From Calditrichota bacterium (GTDB taxonomy: Bacteria > Calditrichota > Calditrichia > RBG-13-44-9 > J042): a stretch of DNA of 64,000 nt. The translations under genes were made by a program, and so were the position numbers. Positions 6,202 to 13,730 of the stretch are shown here, piece by piece. The DNA lies in the NCBI GenBank assembly GCA_013150955.1, contig JAADJD010000024.1:4514-68513 (forward strand), written 5' to 3'. The notes beneath the pieces are model-generated. The model worked only from the letters and a program-made list of their open reading frames with translations, ran no database searches and was not told the DNA's origin. The first letter of the stretch is position 1, and the number at the start of each line of letters is the position of its first letter.

Positions 6202-8586
6202 TTACTTTTTCAATTTCACGATGGTGACGCCGGTATCCCCCTCTCCCCATCTCCCCAGGCGCTTTTCCAGCACCCGCCGATCCCTGGCCAGAAATTCATT
6301 GATTCGCTGGCGTAACACCCCGGTTCCCTTTCCGTGAATAATGCGCACCTCATCCCACCCCGCATTGATGGCCTGGGTCAAATAATGATCGGTGGCTTCC
6401 ACTGCCTCGATGGCATCCATCCCGCGCACATCCAGTTCGGGTTTCACCGCCGGTTGGGACATTCCAGCTTTCAGGGTTGCCGCTCGCTGGAAAGTCCTGG
6501 GCGCCTCAGCAGGGCGTTCCAGCCGACGCAACTGGTGAACCTCGATGTTCAATTTTACATGGCCCACCTGCACCCGCACCTTCCCTTTATCATCGACCGG
6601 CGTTAATACCTCGCCCTCCTCGCGCAACGATTCAATCCACACCCGGTCTCCCGGCCGGAGATCCATCGGTGGACTCTCCCCGGTTTCCGGTTCGCCGGTA
6701 GCGATGGTTTCCATTTCTGCCTGTAACTGTTCCAGGGTCTGCCGGGCCATTTTAATTCGGCTTTTTTCGGCCTGGGTCTGCCGAATCTCCTGCACCAGCT
6801 TCTCGATGGTCGCCCGTGCCTGCTGAACCAGTTCCGCCGCTTCGCGAGCCGCTTTTTGCCGCAACGCCGCCTTCTCCCGTTTCAAGGTCTCCACCTGATT
6901 CTGATACAGCTGCCGTAATCCCTCCGCCTCGGTCAATCGAATGCTCAATTCCAGTTGCTGCTTCTCCAGCTGCTGAATCCGCTTTTCCAGTTCCAGCACC
7001 AGCTTTTCCAGCTGATCCTTCTCCTGACCCACCACTTCACGAGCCCGCTGAATGATCCAATCCGGCAAACCATAACGACGCGCAATTTCGAACGCATAAC
7101 TGCTTCCCGGCACGCCCACCCGAAGGCGATACGTGGGTTGCAGGGTTTCCAGATCAAATTCCATGGAAGCATTTTCCACCCCCGCTTCCTGATGGGCAAA
7201 GGCTTTCAACTCGCCATGATGAGTGGTGGCAATGGTGAACACCTTCCGGCGGGTTAGATACTGCAGGATGGAAATAGCCAGTGCCGCACCCTCTCGCGGA
7301 TCAGTTCCGGTACCAATTTCATCGATCAGAACCAGTGTGCGGGCATCGGCGCGTTCCAGGATTTCCCGCATGCGCACCACATGTGCTGAAAACGTGCTTA
7401 AATCCTGCTCAATGGACTGGCGATCACCAATATCCACCAGGATTTGCGGCAATAGGGGGATTTCGGAATCGGCTTCCGCTGGAATGGGCATGCCGTATTG
7501 CACCATTAGCATCAGCAAACCAATGGTTTTGATGCTGACGGTCTTCCCTCCGGCATTGGGGCCGGTAATGACCAGGGTAACAAAATCCTCCCCCAGGGTC
7601 ACCGAAAGGGGCACCACGTGCTGATGCCCCATCTTGAGAATTAACAACGGATGACGGGCGTTTTTTAAGCGAATGGGGCCATCTTCCCGAACACGGGGAA
7701 TTTCGGCTTTCAGTTCCAGCGCAAGTCGGGCTTTTGCCAGCAAAACATCCAGATAACCGATATTTTCAATGCCGTAATAAATATCGTCTCGCACCTGGCG
7801 GATCAGATCGGTTAGAAATCGAAGAATTTTGATGACCTCCTTGCGCTCCTCAATTCGCAGGCTTTGAATGCGATTACTGATTTGCAGGGTTTCCATGGGC
7901 TCGATAAACACCGTGGCACCCGAAGCAGACGTGCCGTGCACAATACCATTTACCCGGCTAACCCACTGCTGCTGGATACCCAGCACCATGCGTCCGTCCC
8001 GAAGCGTTACAATCTCGTCCTGGGAATATTCAGCATATTTCTTTAACATTTGCTGGAGCACCCGTTTCTGTTCGCTCTCCAGGTGGCGAATCTGCCGCCG
8101 AATATCGCGCAATTCCGGGCTGGCATGATCCACCACCTCGCCGCTCGAATCGACGGTACGCTGAATTTCGCTGACAATATTTTTGTGGCCATGGATACCA
8201 CGGGCATAAAAATACAGTCCCGGCGCCGCTTCCTGATGCTTGCGGAAAAAGAGGTGAATTTCTCCCATCATTTGCAGGTGATGCTGGATTTCCAGCAATT
8301 CCTCGCCTTCCAGGTAGGCCTCAGCGGGACGGGTTTTTTGCAGCAACGGCCGGATGTCGCTCAATCCACCCAGCGGTATAACTTCGCCTGATTGAAGCAA
8401 GGCCATCATCTCCCGCACCTCTTCCAGCCGACGCCGAACCGTCTCTACCTGGACGTCGGGTTCCAGTTGTTTCAGTTGATCCGATCCGTAAGAAGTGGAT
8501 AAATGGGAGGCCAATTTCTCCAGTATGCGGGGAAATTCCAGCTGCTCAAGCGTCGTCTTATCGTGCCTGGGTTGAATCGCTTCCAC
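6202..8586 (-). CDS. mutS2: Endonuclease MutS2
   Basis: 794 residues, the usual MutS2 length, starting at a GTG. It is a DNA-binding ATPase/nuclease acting on branched or recombination intermediates and, in other bacteria, on collided ribosomes. Visible: MutS core without the N-terminal mismatch-recognition domain, Walker A TGPNAGGKT near 342-349, the STFSAH signature near 398-402, Walker B VLIDEIGTGTDP near 419-430, a long Gln/Glu/Lys-rich coiled coil (about 520-640), then a C-terminal Smr nuclease domain with LDVRGMDAIEA and IIHGKGTGVLR (about 712-790). The start overlaps the end of cvpA by 29 bp, so the two are coupled; the order yqeY-cvpA-mutS2 places it in a small maintenance operon. Confidence 0.96.
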   Translation of the reverse strand: MEAIQPRHDKTTLEQLEFPRILEKLASHLSTSYGSDQLKQLEPDVQVETVRRRLEEVREMMALLQSGEVIPLGGLSDIRPLLQKTRPAEAYLEGEELLEIQHHLQMMGEIHLFFRKHQEAAPGLYFYARGIHGHKNIVSEIQRTVDSSGEVVDHASPELRDIRRQIRHLESEQKRVLQQMLKKYAEYSQDEIVTLRDGRMVLGIQQQWVSRVNGIVHGTSASGATVFIEPMETLQISNRIQSLRIEERKEVIKILRFLTDLIRQVRDDIYYGIENIGYLDVLLAKARLALELKAEIPRVREDGPIRLKNARHPLLILKMGHQHVVPLSVTLGEDFVTLVITGPNAGGKTVSIKTIGLLMLMVQYGMPIPAEADSEIPLLPQILVDIGDRQSIEQDLSTFSAHVVRMREILERADARTLVLIDEIGTGTDPREGAALAISILQYLTRRKVFTIATTHHGELKAFAHQEAGVENASMEFDLETLQPTYRLRVGVPGSSYAFEIARRYGLPDWIIQRAREVVGQEKDQLEKLVLELEKRIQQLEKQQLELSIRLTEAEGLRQLYQNQVETLKREKAALRQKAAREAAELVQQARATIEKLVQEIRQTQAEKSRIKMARQTLEQLQAEMETIATGEPETGESPPMDLRPGDRVWIESLREEGEVLTPVDDKGKVRVQVGHVKLNIEVHQLRRLERPAEAPRTFQRAATLKAGMSQPAVKPELDVRGMDAIEAVEATDHYLTQAINAGWDEVRIIHGKGTGVLRQRINEFLARDRRVLEKRLGRWGEGDTGVTIVKLKK

Positions 8587-9160
8587 TGTTCAGAAATCGT
8601 TTTATCGCTTCTTCTTTTAGCTTCTTCTCGCCCTGTTGATACACGCGAAAAAGCCGTTCCTGTAATTTATGGGTATCGATGGAAAATTCGGTAGACATGC
8701 TGTATAATGCTGGCACCATATTTTCAATGGGCCGGTACAACACACTCTGCTCTTTAATGGCCTCCAGTTGTCCCTTTAATGGTAAAATCGACAAAAACAG
8801 AAACAACAGACTGAGGATCAACGCCCCTTTTAAGCCGCTGGCTGCTGCCCCCAGCAGGCGGTTTAACCAGCCAAGGTGCAGGGTACGGCTCAACTCACTT
8901 AAACCGCTGGCCACCAAACGACTGATGAGATAAATGATCAGAAACAAGGACACAAAGCTGATGATGGGAATTAAAAATCGGGGAAGATTGGGAAGAAAAT
9001 GTTCCACAACGCGGGAAAATGGGGTAAATCCCTGAATGGCGATGATGATACCTCCCACCCATCCCAGCAGTCCCAGCACCTCCCGAAAAAAACCTTTTCG
9101 CAGACCCTTGGTAACAAAAAAGGCCAGGACGGCCAGAATAATCAGGTCGATAGAACCCAT
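8558..9160 (-). CDS. cvpA: CvpA family inner-membrane protein
   Basis: 200 residues with four or five hydrophobic segments in the first 150 (for example IDLIILAVLAFFVTKGLRKG, LLGWVGGIIIAI, FLIPIISFVSLFLIIYLI, LIGLKGALILSLLFLFLSI-type stretch) and a polar C-terminal tail. The N-terminal K-G-x-x-K/R-G-F-x-x-E motif (KGLRKGFFREVLGLLGW) and GLxxLNRLLGAAxGLLKG-like segment (LGWLNRLLGAAASGLKGA) are typical of the CvpA (colicin V production) family. The general role of the family is poorly defined; in other bacteria it supports envelope integrity. It starts 4 bp after yqeY and overlaps mutS2 by 29 bp. Confidence 0.88.
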   Translation of the reverse strand: MGSIDLIILAVLAFFVTKGLRKGFFREVLGLLGWVGGIIIAIQGFTPFSRVVEHFLPNLPRFLIPIISFVSLFLIIYLISRLVASGLSELSRTLHLGWLNRLLGAAASGLKGALILSLLFLFLSILPLKGQLEAIKEQSVLYRPIENMVPALYSMSTEFSIDTHKLQERLFRVYQQGEKKLKEEAIKRFLNSGSDSTQAR

Positions 9161-9164
9161 GAGA

Positions 9165-9614
9165 TTAAAGTCTGGAAAGTTTATCTTTCACGATCTGTTG
9201 CACCAGCTTTCCATCGGCGCGACCTTTTACCTTTGGCATGATCGTCCCCATGACGCGTCCCATATCCCTGGGACTGGTCGCACCCACTTCCTGAATGATT
9301 TGATCCACCAGGCGGGAAATTTCGTCTTCACTCATCTGCTGGGGTAAATACGCCTCGATAATGGCCAGCTCCTGAGCCTCGATCTGGGCCCGATCCTCGC
9401 GACCCACCGCCCGAAACTGCTCGATGGATTCTTTCCGCTTTTTGGCGGCCTTCATCAACACCTGGATCTGTTCTTCCTCACTCAACTCCCCTCCCTTCTC
9501 AATCTGGGCATTCTTCAATTGCGCCCGCAGGCTGCGGATCGTTTCCAGCCGCAACTTATCGCCAGACTTCATCGCCGCCTTCATGTCTTCCAATAGCTGC
9601 TTCTCCAGGCTCAC
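9165..9614 (-). CDS. yqeY: GatB/YqeY domain-containing protein
   Basis: 149 residues from the GTG at 9614 (peptide start VSLEKQLLEDMKAAMKSGDK), with AGGAAGGGGT upstream. The open frame continues to 9662 but that part would run through the rpsU terminator. The size and sequence match the YqeY family, which shares the tail domain of the amidotransferase subunit GatB and is thought to bind tRNA. Typical features are the K-R-x-E-S-I-E-Q-F motif, the DEISRLVDQII segment and the closing MGRVMGTIMPKVKGRADG loop. It lies directly after rpsU in the same direction, a conserved neighbourhood in many bacteria, but with a terminator between them. Confidence 0.92.
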   Translation of the reverse strand: MSLEKQLLEDMKAAMKSGDKLRLETIRSLRAQLKNAQIEKGGELSEEEQIQVLMKAAKKRKESIEQFRAVGREDRAQIEAQELAIIEAYLPQQMSEDEISRLVDQIIQEVGATSPRDMGRVMGTIMPKVKGRADGKLVQQIVKDKLSRL

Positions 9615-9634
9615 GCTGGCACCCCTTCCTGAGT

Positions 9635-9667
9635 TAAAAAAATAATTCGGGTGTTTCAACACCCGAA
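9635..9667 (-). terminator. Intrinsic terminator of rpsU
   Basis: TTCGGGTGTT and AACACCCGAA form a perfect 10-bp stem with a 2-nt loop (9646-9667); on the minus strand it is followed by ATTATTTTTTTAA. It lies 23 bp after the rpsU stop and just before the yqeY ribosome site, so some read-through may set the yqeY operon level. Confidence 0.82.
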
Positions 9668-9689
9668 TCCATTCCGAAAAAACAATTGA

Positions 9690-9887
9690 TTAAAACTGAT
9701 TTTGCTCCATCATCTTGCGGATCTTCCGACGTGCCGCATTTTCCTTCCGCTTCCGCCGTTCGCTGGGCTTTTCAAAATGCTGATGCTTCTTAATCTCCGC
9801 CATCAAACCCGACTTCTCACATGCCTTGGTAAACCGTTTCAATGCCTTCTCGAATGTTTCGTTTTCCCGCACTTTAATATGTATCAT
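9690..9887 (-). CDS. rpsU: 30S ribosomal protein S21
   Basis: 65 residues from the ATG at 9887 (MIHIKVRENETFEKALKRF). An in-frame GTG four codons upstream abuts the AGGAGG site and is too close to be used. S21 is a small basic protein of the 30S platform that helps start-site selection. The EKALKRFTKACEKSGL stretch and the Arg/Lys-rich C-terminal helix (ERRKRKENAARRKIRKM) are diagnostic. A strong intrinsic terminator follows. Confidence 0.96.
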   Translation of the reverse strand: MIHIKVRENETFEKALKRFTKACEKSGLMAEIKKHQHFEKPSERRKRKENAARRKIRKMMEQNQF

Positions 9888-10019
9888 ACCGGAACACACC
9901 CTCCTTTCTGTTTTTGGGTTCCTTCACCGGTTAACAGTTCCGACCACGTCCACTATATACCCTTATTCGACAATTTTGTTCAGTTATTTGCGAATTTCTC
10001 CTCGGTTAACGCAAACAAT

Positions 10020-10889
10020 TTATTGATATCGACTTTCGTTTTTGATCATGTCGATTTCATACAATGCTGCCTGTTTCCAGTTGCGATCGCGACTGGCCTT
10101 TTCGTAGTACTGAATGGCCAGCTGTTTCTGGCCCCGCATCTTGTACACTTCACCCAAACCAAAATTGGCCGCCGCACGAATTGCACTGGATCGGGCCAGC
10201 TTGACCGCCTGCTTATAGGCATTCTCCGCATCCGATAACTTCTTCAGGTTCAAATAGGCATCGCCCAAACGCAAATAGGTATCGGCCTTGCTGGAAGCCT
10301 TCTTTTCATATTGCAGGGCTTTCTGCAATGCGGCAATAGCCTGGGTGTATTGCTTAGTTTGCAGGTAAACAATTCCCAGATTTTCCCAGGCCCGGCCATA
10401 AGTGGTGTCGATTTCCACCGCTTTCTGGAAATAATCGCGGGCTTTCAGGTATTTTTTCTGTTTCAGGTAGACATACCCGATGCCCCACAGAGCCTTCACT
10501 TCCTTTGGATTGACCTGCAGAGCCGCGTTGTACGTGTTCAATGCCGCATCATATTTTTGCATCTGGGTCTGCAAAAGCCCCAGAGCCGTGTACGCTTTGG
10601 AATAATTCTGATCTTTTTCAATGGCCATCTGGTACGCCTTCTCGGCGTTTACATAATCTCGCATGCGTTTATATGTAAGACCCATGGCGTAATAGGCAAC
10701 GGCCAGATTGGGATCTTTCTCAATGGCTTCTTTAAATTTGGCCAGGGCCTCTTCGTATTTCCCCTTTAACATTAACGACTTGCCCTCATTGTAGGCCATT
10801 TTTGCCTCGTTTGCGGCATCCTGCGCAATGGCCGAGACAAAGAATACAACGATTAACCCCACAATTGCCAGGAAACGAAACCCTTTCAT
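10020..10889 (-). CDS. Exported TPR-repeat protein
   Basis: 289 residues; AAGGAGGTGA precedes the ATG. Residues 1-22 (MKGFRFLAIVGLIVVFFVSA) are a signal peptide, so the protein works in the periplasm or at the envelope. The rest is almost entirely tetratricopeptide repeats, about seven, each with the W-LG-Y-A-P spacing (GKYEEALAKFKEAIEKDPN, AVAYYAMGLTYKRMRDY, and so on). TPR solenoids mount protein partners; no catalytic domain is present. It lies about 110 bp downstream of efp on the same strand. I cannot name its partner. Confidence 0.88.
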   Translation of the reverse strand: MKGFRFLAIVGLIVVFFVSAIAQDAANEAKMAYNEGKSLMLKGKYEEALAKFKEAIEKDPNLAVAYYAMGLTYKRMRDYVNAEKAYQMAIEKDQNYSKAYTALGLLQTQMQKYDAALNTYNAALQVNPKEVKALWGIGYVYLKQKKYLKARDYFQKAVEIDTTYGRAWENLGIVYLQTKQYTQAIAALQKALQYEKKASSKADTYLRLGDAYLNLKKLSDAENAYKQAVKLARSSAIRAAANFGLGEVYKMRGQKQLAIQYYEKASRDRNWKQAALYEIDMIKNESRYQ

Positions 10890-10996
10890 TCAATCACCTC
10901 CTTTTATTGAAATGCGAATTTAATTTTATTCTCAATTTTTGTCAATGGGTTCAACGTTTTTTATTTACGATTCCTTTCTTCAGTTCCCGGATCAAA

Positions 10997-11560
10997 TCAC
11001 TTTGCCCGATCCAGATACTTTCCATCCCGGGTATCCACCCGTATCACATCGCCCACTTCGATGAAGGGGGGTACCTGGGTTTGCAAGCCGGTTTCCAGCG
11101 TTGCAGGTTTATAGGAGCTGGACACCGTCGCCCCTTTCAAATTGGGTTCCGTTTCCACAACCTTTAATTCCACTGCGGCAGGCAGCTCCACCCCGACCGG
11201 CTTGTTTTCATGAAATTGAATCTGCACCACCGTTTCCGGCATCAAAAAATAAACGGCGTCGCCCAGCATCTCCTTATTCAGATGAATCTGTTCGTAGGTT
11301 TCCATATCCATAAAATAGTAATCATCCCCATCCTGGTACAGGTATTGAAATTCCCGGCTAATGAGGGTCGCTTTTTCAACAGGTTCATCGGGACGAAAGC
11401 GATGTTCGGCATTGGTGCCATCGGATAACCGTTTCATTTTTACCTGCATCAAGGCCTGTCCTTTACCCGGGGTAACATGAACCGCTTCGGTGACCCGATA
11501 CAGGTCTCCCCGATATTCAATGACCATTCCCTTACGCACTTGAATCGCCTTAATCTTCAT
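10997..11560 (-). CDS. efp: Elongation factor P
   Basis: 187 residues, standard length. EF-P enters the ribosomal E site and rescues stalling at consecutive prolines. The three beta-barrel domains are recognisable: the KOW-like N-terminal domain with RKGMVIEYRGDLYRV, the tip loop HVTPGKGQA carrying Lys33 at the position modified in many bacteria, the OB domain with YLYQDGDDYYFMD, and the C-terminal signature with GATVSSSYKPATLETG. The PGKG loop fits the lysine-type factor; no modification enzyme gene is nearby. Confidence 0.97.
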   Translation of the reverse strand: MKIKAIQVRKGMVIEYRGDLYRVTEAVHVTPGKGQALMQVKMKRLSDGTNAEHRFRPDEPVEKATLISREFQYLYQDGDDYYFMDMETYEQIHLNKEMLGDAVYFLMPETVVQIQFHENKPVGVELPAAVELKVVETEPNLKGATVSSSYKPATLETGLQTQVPPFIEVGDVIRVDTRDGKYLDRAK

Positions 11561-11699
11561 GATCGTGTCATCCTCACCATAATTTTTCGCAAGTTAAAAT
11601 TTAATTTTCCATCCCAAAAAATGCAAAATGTTTGTCAAAATATTAACCCAACTTTCATATGAATTCGTAATGTTCCTCAAGAATTTCCCGGAATAAACT

Positions 11700-12041
11700 T
11701 AAACCCAGATTAAGCAATAGCCTACGAATGACACGAATGAACACCAATAAAACAAATAAACCCAAATAATGCGTTAAACCACGAATCACGCGAATGAATT
11801 CGAATAATATCAAAAAAAGAGCGAATATATCCGGGAAAACATTTTATCCTGATAGAATCAAGTGTATTCTATTATTTTTATTGGTGTTTATTCGTGTAAT
11901 TCGTGGTTTTAATGCATAATCTGGGATAAAATACATTGGATTGTGTCTGGATGAAAATGTGTTCCAGGGTTTATTAGCGATTTTGTAGATATTTTTGGGT
12001 TTCATTCGCGTGATTCGTGTTTATTGCATAATTTGGGTTTA
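11700..12041. repeat. Composite of three family A fragments
   Basis: A forward left arm (11700-11760) runs into a nearly complete reverse copy (about 11761-11930), which runs into a forward right half (to 12041). Together with the heptamer tract that follows, this fills the gap 11561-12306. Joints between fragments fall at the CCCAAAT/ATCTGGG termini, as if copies had inserted into or recombined at each other's ends. Confidence 0.82.
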
Positions 12042-12174
12042 TTTTCTGGATGCCGCATTCCGGCAGACGCGGGACAGGCAAACCAGGCATGACAAGGGGG
12101 GTGGATACTGCATTCCCACAAAACGCGGGACTCCGTCAGGAATGATAATTGTCAATTACTATTTCCAAAATTAC

Positions 12175-12300
12175 ACGTTACCAGCTACCAGCTGCTAAAT
12201 TCTACCCAGCACACAGTTTTGACTAACTATATTCTATATTCTAAATTCTAGATTCTAATGAAACTATGTGCTGGGCTATATTCCAGATTCTAAATTCTAA
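12175..12300. repeat. Degenerate 7-nt tandem tracts
   Basis: First GTTACCA-GCTACCA-GCTGCTA, then about 12235-12258 ATTCTAT-ATTCTAA-ATTCTAG-ATTCTAA and a shorter return of TTCTAAATTCTAA just before the gene at 12307. The period is exactly seven while the unit changes. Confidence 0.65.
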
Positions 12301-12306
12301 ATCACT

Positions 12307-13551
12307 CTACAAATCACAACAGTATATTTGATTATTGGAGCTATTATACCCCGCCATAAATTTACCATCACTACACTGGGTAGCGCTTACCCAGCCGCAA
12401 TTGGATGGCTTATTATTATTTGCCACTAAATCATCATGGATAATGGTTTGAGTCGGTTCGTTTGTGGCTGGTGAGCCGGCAAACTCTATTTTGGGAAACC
12501 AATCTGTTGTATTTGAATCAGTAACTTTCTGACACCGGACCTCTTCTACATACTGAACCCCATAACAATCGCCTGTAGTAGATTCCAAAACCGTATCACC
12601 ACTATCGCATTGCGCGTCAACGGCAATAACTTTTTCACCCGGTGGACAAGTAGACCCGCCCCAATCACTACAAGCATACGGATTGTCAGATGTGCAGAAA
12701 GTATAATCTACACCACAAAAGTCGCAATCTGCGTCCTTACATTCTTGCTGAGTGGGATAACACGATGCCACAGCAGAAACTGAAGGAATGAAAAATATCT
12801 TATTTAAAATACCTGCTAATGAATAGGAAGAACCATTTTCCACAGACGAAGCCAACTTGGACTTTTGAGACTGAGAAACAGAGCCAGTATCCCTACAGCT
12901 ACAACTTCCTGACCGCCAATAAGTAACAGTGGATTGCACCAGAGAAGTTTCATAGTGTTCAATAGCATTTTTGTTAAACCGCAATCCATTGTTCAAATAA
13001 AATTCTTGCGGAGTTATCAATGTGCCAGCAGCAAATTGGAGGTCCTCATGCAGCAACAAATTTCCACCTTTCACCTCAAGCATCGCACTAGGAGTTTCTC
13101 CACTACTTAGTCCTATTCCAACCCTGCCAATTGGATCTCCATACCTTGTGCCCCCGATAACAATTAACCCTGAGGTGGAATTGGTGCCTGATACATCAAC
13201 CTTTACATCTCCCTTTACATCTAACATAGACTGTGGCACCTCATTGTCAGGAAATCCAATCCCGACTTTGCCTTTTAGTTCACCAGTCTGACTATCAAGT
13301 CCCCCCAACACAATCAGCCCGGATTCGGCGTCGCCGGTAGAATTAGCTGTAATACCACCATAAATTTTTGCCCAACTATCTGCTTCCAATGCAGGATTTA
13401 AAAAAGTCGGATCACTTCTTAAAGTACTTCTCCCTAAAACATTATAAACATCAAAATAAACTAATCCACCTGCCAGCAGTGCGGTAAATAAAGAACCAAT
13501 GAAAAAGTACAGCCATTTTTGATCTTTGAAATTTAGCTTAGGAATGCGCAT
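12307..13551 (-). CDS. Membrane-anchored Cys-rich surface protein of unknown function
   Basis: 414 residues. A short basic N-terminus is followed by one membrane segment (about residues 14-35, YFFIGSLFTALLAGGLVYFD), then an extracytoplasmic domain. Two copies of a strand-rich unit occur in the middle: GLIVLGGL...KVGIGFPDNEVPQSMLDVKG and GLIVIGGT...RVGIGLSSGETPSAMLEVKG. This VGIG-x-SAMLxVKG pattern is common in tail-fibre-like and surface proteins of many uncultured bacteria. The last 170 residues hold about twenty cysteines, including a terminal CCDL, so disulfides or metal clusters are likely. Composition is clearly more AT-rich than neighbouring genes and both flanks are heptamer tracts, which suggests acquisition from elsewhere. 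I do not recognise the function. Confidence 0.72.
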   Translation of the reverse strand: MRIPKLNFKDQKWLYFFIGSLFTALLAGGLVYFDVYNVLGRSTLRSDPTFLNPALEADSWAKIYGGITANSTGDAESGLIVLGGLDSQTGELKGKVGIGFPDNEVPQSMLDVKGDVKVDVSGTNSTSGLIVIGGTRYGDPIGRVGIGLSSGETPSAMLEVKGGNLLLHEDLQFAAGTLITPQEFYLNNGLRFNKNAIEHYETSLVQSTVTYWRSGSCSCRDTGSVSQSQKSKLASSVENGSSYSLAGILNKIFFIPSVSAVASCYPTQQECKDADCDFCGVDYTFCTSDNPYACSDWGGSTCPPGEKVIAVDAQCDSGDTVLESTTGDCYGVQYVEEVRCQKVTDSNTTDWFPKIEFAGSPATNEPTQTIIHDDLVANNNKPSNCGWVSATQCSDGKFMAGYNSSNNQIYCCDL

Positions 13552-13594
13552 ATATTTGAGTTAATTTTGCTTGTTTATATTATACCATAGTAAA

Positions 13595-13676
13595 ATCAAA
13601 ATTCAAAATTCAAAAGTCAAAAGTACAAGTCAAAAGGCAAAATTAGTAATTAGTAATTAGTGGGCAGTAGATTCTA
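13595..13676. repeat. Degenerate 7-nt tandem tract
   Basis: TCAAAAT-TCAAAAT-TCAAAAG-TCAAAAG, a slip, TCAAAAG-GCAAAAT, then TAGTAAT-TAGTAAT-TAGTGGG-CAGTAGA. The period stays at seven while the unit drifts. It separates the two genes of the AT-rich island. Confidence 0.7.
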
Positions 13677-13677
13677 A

Positions 13678-13712
13678 ACAAAAAAATCCCCTTCACCATC
13701 CATAGTGAAGGG
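13678..13712 (-). terminator. Intrinsic terminator of the Ig-like lipoprotein gene
   Basis: CCCCTTCAC and GTGAAGGGG pair over 9 bp around an 8-nt loop (13687-13712), followed on the minus strand by ATTTTTTTG. It lies 18 bp beyond the stop at 13731. Confidence 0.85.
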
Positions 13713-13730
13713 GAATGATTTTATGAAAAT

